Positions 1 to 6,965 of a stretch of 64,000 nt of DNA are shown here, in pieces. The stretch lies in assembly GCA_963521185.1 (NCBI GenBank), contig CAUQTV010000007.1, positions 62,001 to 126,000 of the forward strand, in the 5' to 3' direction. Both the position numbers and the translations under genes were made by a program. Under the pieces are notes generated by a model. The model was not told the DNA's origin and searched no databases. It was given only the letters and a program-made list of their open reading frames with translations. How positions within the stretch are numbered: position 1 is the first letter of the stretch; the number at the start of each line of letters is the position of its first letter. Origin of the DNA: Enterobacter_D sp963521185 (lineage in GTDB: Bacteria > Pseudomonadota > Gammaproteobacteria > Enterobacterales > Enterobacteriaceae).

Positions 1-1
1 C

Positions 2-1495
2 ACCGTAGTGGACTATCAGGCGAACGCTGACATTATCGTGCATCCTATCTTCAAGACTAAAAGCTTGGGTTCAGAGGGCTTTAGTGAAAATGTGACGATT
101 CGCGGGAATGGTCTTTCCGGTTCGGTGCGTCGTCTTGCTGTACCCATCTCTGATCCAACCGACTACGTGTTTGTCCTCGACTTCTCCGGTTCAATGGAGG
201 AAGCATCAGCGGACATCAAAATGAGCCGAATGAGACTGCTCAAAAACGCGGTTGAGGAAATCGGAAAGACCATTTTCGATAATGATGACGGAAGCACGAT
301 TGGATTTGTCCCCTATTCATTGGGAACCCCCTCAAAGCTGGATAAAACCAACTACTCAGGACCAAGGGGTAAAGAAATTGGCTGCTCATACATTGCTAAG
401 TTGAAGAGTGATTATAGCGGTCTTGATATGAACTATTGGTACAACAAACCGTCTTTATTTCAATCATACACATGGGATGGATATAAAGTACGAACTGTGC
501 CCGATAAAAATACATTTGTAGAAACGACAGACAAATATCTTTATCAATACTATGAAAAGGTTATCGCGCATTCAAATAATAAAATTAACAAAGGCAAAAC
601 GCTGGATGCAGACAATTGGCTAATAGAAGAAGGCATGTGCCGTAAAGTTGCTAATGATTCCCAACTAAAATGTGATGCAGACCCGTTATCGGATGTACAT
701 AACCCGGCAAATGATGATGAGTGGACGCAGCATAAAGATGCTTTTTTCGCTTTGGCAGCATCCGAGAATTACCATTATTCTATTGCCAATATTGATACCA
801 TCGATTATTCCGCTACGCTTGCCGGTGATTTTCTTTTCAAGGAAGAAAATGTTGTAACCTTCATCAATTTTCTGAATGAAAAAGATGATTACAATTCTGG
901 GCAGGGAGACGGTGTCATCCCCTTCACTATGGCGTGTTATGAATCTATCAATAGTCATACCAATGTCAGCGTGGGGGAAAGAATTCAGGATATCACCCAG
1001 CCAAACTTCTATACGCTTGATCTTACTGACGACCGCGCAGTGCTTGACGAGTTTGATGCGATGGGACCGCCAAATGGCGGTACGGACAGCATCAACGCTA
1101 TGCTTCGCGCCACGCCACTGCTGGCTAAGGGCAAAAACAAACGCAAAATGATGTTCGTCATTTCTGATGGTGAGGATTCCGGCGATGTAGGAAGCGCTTA
1201 CCGAAGCGCATGGGGACCCGTAGCATTAAAGAAAAAAATGATGGAAACATATAAGGTGTGCGACGTTATCCGTGATGGTTTGATGAAATATTCGCAGGGT
1301 CCGGAAACCATATCCGCTGATATTTTCTATATTTCTCTAGTCAAAAATAACACCGTGGGTGACTGGGCAAACTCTTGCACGGGTAAAGAGAATGCTTATG
1401 TTGCCACCAGCTTAGATGAGCTTATTGATATCCTTAAAAAAGCGATGTTCAAGAGCACCATTGAGTATGTCAACCCGAACGAGAAGTCGAAATGA
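2..1495 (+). CDS. TadG-like pilus assembly protein with vWA domain, 3' part only
   Basis: The reading frame is open back to the window edge, so only the C-terminal ~497 residues are seen and the true start lies outside. A von Willebrand factor A domain is clear from its three metal-site (MIDAS) parts: LDFSGSM near codon 60 (DxSxS), PPNGGTDS near codon 355 (Thr) and ISDGEDSG near codon 390 (Asp). About 250 residues rich in Tyr, Asn and Lys lie between the first and second parts. C-terminal vWA domains of this kind are typical of TadG, a minor pilin or anchor protein of Tad/Flp pili, which acts in the periplasm and envelope. No tad gene other than this one is visible, so the assignment rests on the domain and the following muramidase gene. 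An unrelated vWA surface protein is the alternative. Bases 481-600 have only about 29% G+C by hand count, far below the core genes. Confidence 0.65.
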   Translation, partial: TVVDYQANADIIVHPIFKTKSLGSEGFSENVTIRGNGLSGSVRRLAVPISDPTDYVFVLDFSGSMEEASADIKMSRMRLLKNAVEEIGKTIFDNDDGSTIGFVPYSLGTPSKLDKTNYSGPRGKEIGCSYIAKLKSDYSGLDMNYWYNKPSLFQSYTWDGYKVRTVPDKNTFVETTDKYLYQYYEKVIAHSNNKINKGKTLDADNWLIEEGMCRKVANDSQLKCDADPLSDVHNPANDDEWTQHKDAFFALAASENYHYSIANIDTIDYSATLAGDFLFKEENVVTFINFLNEKDDYNSGQGDGVIPFTMACYESINSHTNVSVGERIQDITQPNFYTLDLTDDRAVLDEFDAMGPPNGGTDSINAMLRATPLLAKGKNKRKMMFVISDGEDSGDVGSAYRSAWGPVALKKKMMETYKVCDVIRDGLMKYSQGPETISADIFYISLVKNNTVGDWANSCTGKENAYVATSLDELIDILKKAMFKSTIEYVNPNEKSK

Positions 1496-1535
1496 TAGCC
1501 GGGCTTTTCGCATTCTCTTTAAACGTTGAGACGTT

Positions 1536-2180
1536 ATGATTGATCTCGCCAGCTTAACCTTACAGTGCGGCCCTGAGATCTCCAGTGAATTTCTGCAACG
1601 GATAATCAGCGTAGAGTCCTCGTTTAACCCCTATGCTATCGGGGTGGTGGGCGGCAGGCTGGCTCGTCAGCCTGCGAATAAAGACGAGGCCGCTACCACG
1701 GCGCGCTATCTGGCAAACGCAGGCTGGAATTTTTCCATGGGGCTAGGGCAAATAAATCGTTATAACCTGGAGAAATACGGCCTCAACTATGATTCTGTTT
1801 TTGAGCCTTGCGCGAATCTTCGTGCAGCCGCCGGAATCTATGGTGAGTGCTTCAACCGTGCCGTCAAAGTCTTCGATACAGACAGTGCGCGACTTAAAGC
1901 CTTTTCATGCTACTACAGCGGGAATTTTTCTCGGGGCTTTGCAAATGATGCTGGACTCAATACCAGCTATGTCGAGCGTATCATGAATGTCAGTGTCCCG
2001 AACGCGCCGGTTACGGTAATGCCTATCCCTGTGATCCCCACTGGGGGGAGCAGAGATAAAGATAGAGCCGCAACAAAAACAGGCGGTATAACGAAAAAGC
2101 AGGGCAGTGACGATCGTCAATTAAGGCATTTGCGTCAACAACCTCTGTCAGCGGGCATTAAACAACTTCGAGGAGGTTAA
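1536..2180 (+). CDS. VirB1-type lytic transglycosylase (SLT domain)
   Basis: Predicted 214-residue peptidoglycan lytic transglycosylase. Residues ~15-150 form a goose-lysozyme-like SLT fold. The likely catalytic Glu is in ISVESSFNPYAIG (E27), followed by the substrate-site motif MGLGQINRYN (residues ~68-77) and the AYYSGN-like FSCYYSGNFSRG (~122-133). The pattern is that of VirB1/TrbN/IpgF enzymes, which open the cell wall for type IV secretion or pilus assembly. Residues ~150-214 are a low-complexity tail rich in Pro, Lys and Gln. No signal peptide is obvious at the chosen ATG, which has only a weak ribosome site (GAG), so secretion would need another route or another start. It follows the TadG-like gene by 40 bases, probably as one transcript. 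A role in letting the pilus through the wall is inferred from position. Confidence 0.75.
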   Translation: MIDLASLTLQCGPEISSEFLQRIISVESSFNPYAIGVVGGRLARQPANKDEAATTARYLANAGWNFSMGLGQINRYNLEKYGLNYDSVFEPCANLRAAAGIYGECFNRAVKVFDTDSARLKAFSCYYSGNFSRGFANDAGLNTSYVERIMNVSVPNAPVTVMPIPVIPTGGSRDKDRAATKTGGITKKQGSDDRQLRHLRQQPLSAGIKQLRGG

Positions 2181-2389
2181 TGGTAGCTTTCATTTATGGC
2201 GTGAATGTATCGTCGCTCATATATATCACGATGATTATAACACTGCATAAATAGCACGCTTTGACCAGTAATTTATATTTATATTGTGTTTCTTCATCTG
2301 GTTTTTACTCCACAATATCGCTATACTCCCTGTCACTGTCTTGGTGCTTTGTCAGTGACGCTCAATACTATTTTTGGTGCTATGATTCT

Positions 2390-2923
2390 ATGGATGAATA
2401 TAAGATTTTATTCGCCGGTCCAACTGGCGCAGGGAAGACAACCGCTATCCATACAGTGAGTGATATCTCTGTCGTGAGCACTGAAGTCGTCAGGTCTTCA
2501 CTGGACGTTGAAACGGTTAATAGCCAGCTCGTCCCAAAAAAGACTGTCACTATTGGCATCGATTACGGTGAGCTTAATGTTAGTGACACCATGCGTATTC
2601 GATTATACGGTGTGCCCGGCCAGATAAGATTTGAATTTCTATGGGATCTCATCCATAAAGGCTCTGCGGGGACGATTATTCTTTTTGATATCTCCAGCAA
2701 AGAATATCTCAGTGAAATCAAGTTCTTTATTACTCGCTTTGCTGAACTGTTGCTAGCGGGTGATTGTGTTATTGGTTTAAGTAAGTTCAGTGAAGCTTAT
2801 TCACACCGCATTGCTGAACTAACTACATTGCTAGAAGAAATGCGCATGGATGTCCCCGTTATGCCTGTAGATATCAGGGATAAGGAAGATGTGCTGAAAT
2901 TACTTTACCGCTTAATAAAGTAA
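2390..2923 (+). CDS. Small MglA-like/COG2229-type GTPase
   Basis: A 177-residue Ras-like P-loop protein. G1 is GPTGAGKTT (residues 10-18), a switch-I Thr lies in KKTVTIGIDYGE (50-61), and the G3 position reads LYGVPGQIRF (72-81), where most Ras-like proteins have DxxG. The G4 position reads GLSKFS (129-134) in place of NKxD, so guanine specificity is not assured. The LYGxPGQ form and GIDYG are typical of the COG2229 GTPases, related to MglA, which usually sit beside a roadblock/LC7 gene; one follows here 53 bases downstream. I chose the ATG at 2390 because the family motif begins a few residues later. The frame is open upstream to a TTG at 2261, but those 43 codons are Tyr/Ser/Cys-rich and unlike any domain. 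The gene is AT-rich. The partner process (pilus or polarity control) is inferred. Confidence 0.8.
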   Translation: MDEYKILFAGPTGAGKTTAIHTVSDISVVSTEVVRSSLDVETVNSQLVPKKTVTIGIDYGELNVSDTMRIRLYGVPGQIRFEFLWDLIHKGSAGTIILFDISSKEYLSEIKFFITRFAELLLAGDCVIGLSKFSEAYSHRIAELTTLLEEMRMDVPVMPVDIRDKEDVLKLLYRLIK

Positions 2924-2976
2924 ATTTTGTTGTTATGGACGTGTTTTTCATTCATTAAAATGTTAAAGGAACTATC

Positions 2977-3336
2977 ATGAGTAATATCAATGAATCATTA
3001 GAATCGTTAATGAAAATGTCTGGTGCCATCGTTGCCTCTGTCGTGGACGCAAACAGCGGCATGATGCTGGGCCAGGCAGGCACCGGAATCAATCTCGAAC
3101 TTGCATCAGCAGGTAACACCGAGGTGGTGCGTGCGAAGTTACGCACGATGGAAACATTAAAACTCAATGATGAAATCGAAGATATTCTGATCACGCTGGG
3201 CAAGCAATATCACATCATCTGCCCGATTCACAAAAATGCCGGTCTCTTCATTTATTTTGTACTGGATAAATCCAAAGCAAACCTGGCACTGGCTCGTCAT
3301 CACGTTAAAGAAATGGAAGGGCAGCTGGTTATCTAG
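2977..3336 (+). CDS. Roadblock/LC7 domain protein (MglB-like)
   Basis: A 119-residue single-domain protein with the roadblock/LC7 layout: an N-terminal helix (NINESLESLMKMSG), a beta strand with the typical AIVASVVDANSGMML (residues ~17-31), a middle helix (TEVVRAKLRTMETL), the strand pair EDILITLGKQYHIICPI, FIYFVLDKSKANLALAR, and a C-terminal helix. Bacterial roadblock proteins such as MglB dimerise and act as GTPase-activating or scaffold partners of MglA-like GTPases, and the gene just upstream encodes such a GTPase. A good ribosome site (AAAGGA, 7 bases before ATG) supports the start. A hairpin follows the stop codon, so it is probably the last gene of the accessory operon. The domain call is firm; the pairing is inferred from adjacency. 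Confidence 0.85.
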   Translation: MSNINESLESLMKMSGAIVASVVDANSGMMLGQAGTGINLELASAGNTEVVRAKLRTMETLKLNDEIEDILITLGKQYHIICPIHKNAGLFIYFVLDKSKANLALARHHVKEMEGQLVI

Positions 3337-3347
3337 TCAGCGCCTAC

Positions 3348-3371
3348 ACCAGGCAGTTAATCCTGCCTGGT
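3348..3371 (+). terminator. Hairpin after the roadblock gene
   Basis: ACCAGGCAG and CTGCCTGGT form a perfect 9-bp stem around a 6-base loop. It sits 12 bases after the roadblock stop and before the convergent mnmC end. The T-run is short (CATTTC), so it may be an inefficient terminator. Confidence 0.55.
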
Positions 3372-3389
3372 CATTTCACCACGCCTCAG

Positions 3390-5390
3390 CTAATCAATAC
3401 GTCTGCCTTTCAACAGCTTCCTCACCCAAAAACGATTCGGATTGAGCGCGGCCAGCGTCTCACCATCCATCGGGATCGGCTCCTCACTCATTTGCGATGC
3501 CAGTATCTCTGCTGCCAACGGCGCACTGCACAGGCCTCGTGAACCTAACGCCCCCAGCATAAACAGTCCTGTGTAAACCGGTGCGCTCACGGCGTTCTCT
3601 GTCTGTTCGGACAGCAACGCATACTCACGTAAAATCGCGGCGTAATCGCCGATATTGCCGATCATAGGTAAATGATCGCGAGTCGCGCATCGCACGCCGT
3701 TTCGCGCCTCTTTCGCGCTCACGTCCACCTCTTTCGCCCAGTCGGCCTGTGGAAAGCAGTCGATTAGGCGCTGACGATTATGCCGCTGGTCGTCCTCGTT
3801 GTAGCGCACATCTTCACTACCGCGATGGTAGCTCGCGCCAAGGCAATGATGCTGATTTACCGGATTCATCGGCGTCAGATAGCCGTCATAGCACAGCACC
3901 TGGCGAAGCTGCGCCAGCCCTGGCGTCGTCGGAATATGACTCACCTGGCCGCCGACCGAGTAGACCGGCAGCTTTTCCGTTTGCACGAAGCGATTAATGG
4001 CGTGACCGTTGGCGAGCACAACCGTTTGATGTAGAACCTGCGCCCCCGTTGCGAAAATTAACTGCCAGCCCACGTCAAGTTGATTAAGCGCGGTCACCTT
4101 ATGCTGATAAGCCACCTTCAGCCCCTGCGTGCTCGCCAGGGCAATGGCCGCTGCGGTTAACTGTGCCGGGCATAACCAGCCACCGAGGGGGTAGTGAACG
4201 CCACCGCATCCGGTATCGAGGCCGCTGTCGCGTTTTACCGCGTGCTCATCCAGCGCGACGGCAATCTCTTCTGGCAACGCCTGTGAAAGCATTTGCTCAA
4301 TTTTGCGCTGGCTTTTTTCATCCCACCCGAGCTGGGTCACGCCGCACCAGTCGTGATCGAAGGCGACGGGCAGTGCATCATACAGGCGGCGGGCAAAGGT
4401 GAAGGCCGCCGGGAAAAAGCGCGCCAGCGCCGGATCGTGCGCATTGAGCAGCGGATACAACGCCCCCTGTCGATTACCGGATGCCCCCTGTGCCGGGGCC
4501 TCATCCGCACAATACAGCGTCACCTGCCAGCCACGGCGAAGCAGCGCCAGCGACAGCAGCGCACTTGCCACGCCACCGCCGACAATCGCCACCTCGCGCT
4601 TGTCCGTGCCGGTGCGCGCAAACCAGGGCGCACGTGGCGCAAGCGCCCGAACCTGCTGCATCTCCCCAATCAGCATTTCACGTTTACGCCCGAATCCTTT
4701 GCTTTTTCGCATGGTGAACCCGACGTCCTGCAAGCCACGGCGGACAAATCCGGCGGAGGTGAAAGTCGCCAGCGTACCGCCCGGTCGTGTCAGCCGTGCC
4801 ATTGCGCTAAAGAGTTCAGCGGTCCACATGTCGGGATTTTTTGCCGGGGCAAAGCCATCCAGAAACCAGGCATCAACGCGCTGATCGAGCGAGTCATCCA
4901 GTTGATGCGTCAAAGCATTGATATCGCCAAACCACAGATCGAGCGTCACGCGTCCGCCGTCCAGCAGCAGACGATGACATCCCGCAAATGGCAGCGGCCA
5001 CTGAGCCTGTAGCTGTTCCGCCCAGGGGGCCAGTTCAGGCCAGTGCTGATGGGCTTTTTGCAGATCGACGCCTTTGAGCGGAAATTTCTCAAAACTGATG
5101 AAGTGTAATCTTTGTAACGTAGCCTGTGGATGGGTCTGCCGGAAGGCGTCAAACGCCTGCCAGAGCGTCAAAAAATTCAGTCCAGTGCCAAAGCCGCTTT
5201 CTGCCACCACCATAAGCGGTCGTTGATGGTCGCTAAATCGCGCGGGAAGGGCGTTACCGCCGAGGAAGACATAACGCGTCTCTTCAAGACCGTTGTCGTT
5301 AGAAAAATAGACGTCATCAAAATCTCGGGAAACAGGTGTACCCTCAGCGTTGAACTCAAGGTTTGCGGATTGTATGGTGTTTTGTTTCAC
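3390..5390 (-). CDS. mnmC: Bifunctional tRNA mnm5s2U biosynthesis protein MnmC
   Basis: A 666-residue cytosolic enzyme for the last two steps of 5-methylaminomethyl-2-thiouridine at the wobble base of some tRNAs. The C-terminal FAD oxidase domain removes the carboxymethyl group, and the N-terminal SAM-dependent domain then methylates the amine. The N-terminal SAM motif is VVAESGFGTGLNFLTLW (~residues 56-72). The FAD dinucleotide fold starts at VAIVGGGVASALLSLALLRR (~residue 266). The length matches E. coli (668). The start is a GTG (reads MKQNTIQSANLEFN) because homology begins there; the open frame runs 34 codons further, across the fabB regulatory region, and is rejected as coding. It is divergent from fabB, sharing a 158-base promoter region. 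Its 3' side, which in E. coli faces yfcL/epmC, here meets accessory DNA. Confidence 0.97.
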   Translation of the reverse strand: MKQNTIQSANLEFNAEGTPVSRDFDDVYFSNDNGLEETRYVFLGGNALPARFSDHQRPLMVVAESGFGTGLNFLTLWQAFDAFRQTHPQATLQRLHFISFEKFPLKGVDLQKAHQHWPELAPWAEQLQAQWPLPFAGCHRLLLDGGRVTLDLWFGDINALTHQLDDSLDQRVDAWFLDGFAPAKNPDMWTAELFSAMARLTRPGGTLATFTSAGFVRRGLQDVGFTMRKSKGFGRKREMLIGEMQQVRALAPRAPWFARTGTDKREVAIVGGGVASALLSLALLRRGWQVTLYCADEAPAQGASGNRQGALYPLLNAHDPALARFFPAAFTFARRLYDALPVAFDHDWCGVTQLGWDEKSQRKIEQMLSQALPEEIAVALDEHAVKRDSGLDTGCGGVHYPLGGWLCPAQLTAAAIALASTQGLKVAYQHKVTALNQLDVGWQLIFATGAQVLHQTVVLANGHAINRFVQTEKLPVYSVGGQVSHIPTTPGLAQLRQVLCYDGYLTPMNPVNQHHCLGASYHRGSEDVRYNEDDQRHNRQRLIDCFPQADWAKEVDVSAKEARNGVRCATRDHLPMIGNIGDYAAILREYALLSEQTENAVSAPVYTGLFMLGALGSRGLCSAPLAAEILASQMSEEPIPMDGETLAALNPNRFWVRKLLKGRRID

Positions 5391-5466
5391 GTAAGTTACT
5401 CGTCTGACAGGCAGTGGCACGATCTTAACGATGTGTCTCCGCTGGTGCAAATTTCCACAAAAAATG

Positions 5467-5483
5467 GCTGATCGGACTTGTTG
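5467..5483. promoter_or_regulatory. FadR operator upstream of fabB
   Basis: GCTGATCGGACTTGTTG resembles the FadR consensus (AACTGGTCNGACCAGTT) and is nearly identical to the known E. coli fabB FadR site, where FadR activates transcription. It ends right where the FabR palindrome begins. Confidence 0.75.
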
Positions 5484-5501
5484 AGCGTACAAGTGTACGC
5501 T
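5484..5501. promoter_or_regulatory. FabR operator upstream of fabB
   Basis: AGCGTACA-AG-TGTACGCT is a perfect 8-bp inverted repeat with a 2-base centre, in the place and with the core (AGCGTAC) of the E. coli fabB FabR site. FabR represses fabB in response to unsaturated acyl chains. It lies 48-65 bases before the fabB ATG. Confidence 0.8.
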
Positions 5502-5548
5502 ATTGTGCGACTCGAAACTTAATATTGTGTGAACTACAGAGGTATTGA

Positions 5549-6766
5549 ATGAAACGTGCAGTGATTACTGGCCTGGGCATCGTTTCCAGCATCGGTAGCA
5601 ACCAGCAGGAAGTCCTGGCATCTCTGCGTGAAGGACGCTCGGGGATCACTTTCTCGCAAGAATTCAAAGATTCTGGTATGCGTAGCCACGTGTGGGGCAA
5701 TGTCAAACTGGACACCACCGGTCTGATTGACCGTAAAGTGGTGCGTTTCATGAACGATGCCTCTATCTATGCTTACCTCTCTATGCAGCAGGCTGTAGAA
5801 GATGCGGGTCTGAAAGAAGACGTTTACCAAAACAATCCTCGCGTGGGCCTGATCGCAGGTTCCGGCGGCTCCTCGAAAGCGCAAGTGTTCGGCGCTGACG
5901 CAATGCGTAGCCCGCGTGGACTGAAAGCGGTTGGCCCTTATGTGGTGACCAAAGCGATGGGTTCTGCGGTTTCCGCGTGCCTGGCAACGCCATTTAAAAT
6001 TCACGGTGTGAACTACTCTATCAGCTCTGCGTGTGCCACTTCTGCACACTGTATTGGTAACGCGGTAGAACAAATTCAACTGGGCAAACAGGATATCGTG
6101 TTTGCTGGCGGCGGCGAAGAGCTGGGCTGGGAAATGGCCTGTGAGTTTGACGCGATGGGCGCACTGTCCACCAAATACAACGAAGACCCGAGCAAAGCGT
6201 CCCGTACCTACGATCAGAACCGTGACGGTTTTGTCATCGCAGGCGGCGGCGGCATGGTTGTGGTTGAAGAGCTTGAGCACGCCCTGGCGCGCGGCGCGCA
6301 CATCTACGCGGAGATCGTTGGCTACGGCGCAACGTCCGATGGCGCAGACATGGTTGCACCATCAGGCGAAGGCGCAGTGCGCTGCATGAAGATGGCCATG
6401 CAGGGTGTTGATACGCCGGTCGACTATCTGAACTCCCACGGTACCTCAACGCCGGTCGGCGACGTGAAAGAGCTGGGCGCTATTCGTGAAGTCTTCGGCA
6501 GCCACTCTCCGGCAATTTCCGCCACCAAAGCCATGACCGGTCACTCTCTGGGTGCCGCAGGCGTGCAGGAAGCGATTTACTCCCTGCTGATGCTGGAACA
6601 CGGCTTTGTCGCGCCGAGCATTAACATCGACGCCATCGACGAACAGGCCGAAGGTCTGAACATCGTGACCGAAACGACCGAGCGCGAGCTGAAAACCGTC
6701 ATGTCCAACAGCTTCGGTTTCGGCGGCACTAACGCCACGCTGGTGATGCGTAAACTCGACGCGTAA
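5549..6766 (+). CDS. fabB: Beta-ketoacyl-ACP synthase I
   Basis: A 405-residue condensing enzyme of type II fatty acid synthesis, essential for elongating unsaturated acyl-ACPs in the cytosol. It has a thiolase fold. The nucleophile is C162 in SSACATSAHC, and the catalytic histidines lie in NSHGTSTPVGD and KAMTGHSLGAAG. The C-terminal SNSFGFGGTNA loop is present. It is one residue shorter than E. coli FabB (406), the difference lying near residues 108-112. The ribosome site CAGAGGT stands 6 bases before ATG. It is transcribed alone: a strong terminator follows, and FadR and FabR sites lie in the divergent region shared with mnmC. Confidence 0.99.
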   Translation: MKRAVITGLGIVSSIGSNQQEVLASLREGRSGITFSQEFKDSGMRSHVWGNVKLDTTGLIDRKVVRFMNDASIYAYLSMQQAVEDAGLKEDVYQNNPRVGLIAGSGGSSKAQVFGADAMRSPRGLKAVGPYVVTKAMGSAVSACLATPFKIHGVNYSISSACATSAHCIGNAVEQIQLGKQDIVFAGGGEELGWEMACEFDAMGALSTKYNEDPSKASRTYDQNRDGFVIAGGGGMVVVEELEHALARGAHIYAEIVGYGATSDGADMVAPSGEGAVRCMKMAMQGVDTPVDYLNSHGTSTPVGDVKELGAIREVFGSHSPAISATKAMTGHSLGAAGVQEAIYSLLMLEHGFVAPSINIDAIDEQAEGLNIVTETTERELKTVMSNSFGFGGTNATLVMRKLDA

Positions 6767-6785
6767 TAATACGGCGTCTGGTGAA

Positions 6786-6811
6786 AAGAGGGAGCTTCGG
6801 CTCCCTTTTTT
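6786..6811 (+). terminator. Rho-independent terminator of fabB
   Basis: GGGAGC-TTCG-GCTCCC followed by six T. The UUCG tetraloop and U-run are classical, and it starts 20 bases after the fabB stop. Confidence 0.9.
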
Positions 6812-6965
6812 ATGTCTTAACTCCATCTCCGCGTGATGGAGTAATGCATATCCGTGGAGATTCAATCTGTTCATTCTTCTTCCGCGAATAATAATGTGAT
6901 GTCGATCCGGTATTGTGAGCGCTTCGTTGTTATGCTCTTTGGGATATCAACGAAAGGGGGTAAGC

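Noticed and set aside
1536..2180. Evidence for a type IV secretion or conjugation system
   Set aside because: Only the VirB1-type enzyme is present; no virB, tra or trb gene is in the window, and the upstream gene is TadG-like.
2261..2389. N-terminal extension of the GTPase from a TTG codon
   Set aside because: The added residues are Tyr/Ser/Cys-rich, unlike the family, and the P-loop already starts a few residues after the ATG at 2390.
4293..5012. Open frame (239 codons) on the plus strand
   Set aside because: Antisense to mnmC and made of Arg/Pro/His-rich low-complexity sequence.
5391..5492. N-terminal extension of mnmC
   Set aside because: The open frame continues here, but it crosses the FadR and FabR sites and homology begins only at the GTG at 5390.
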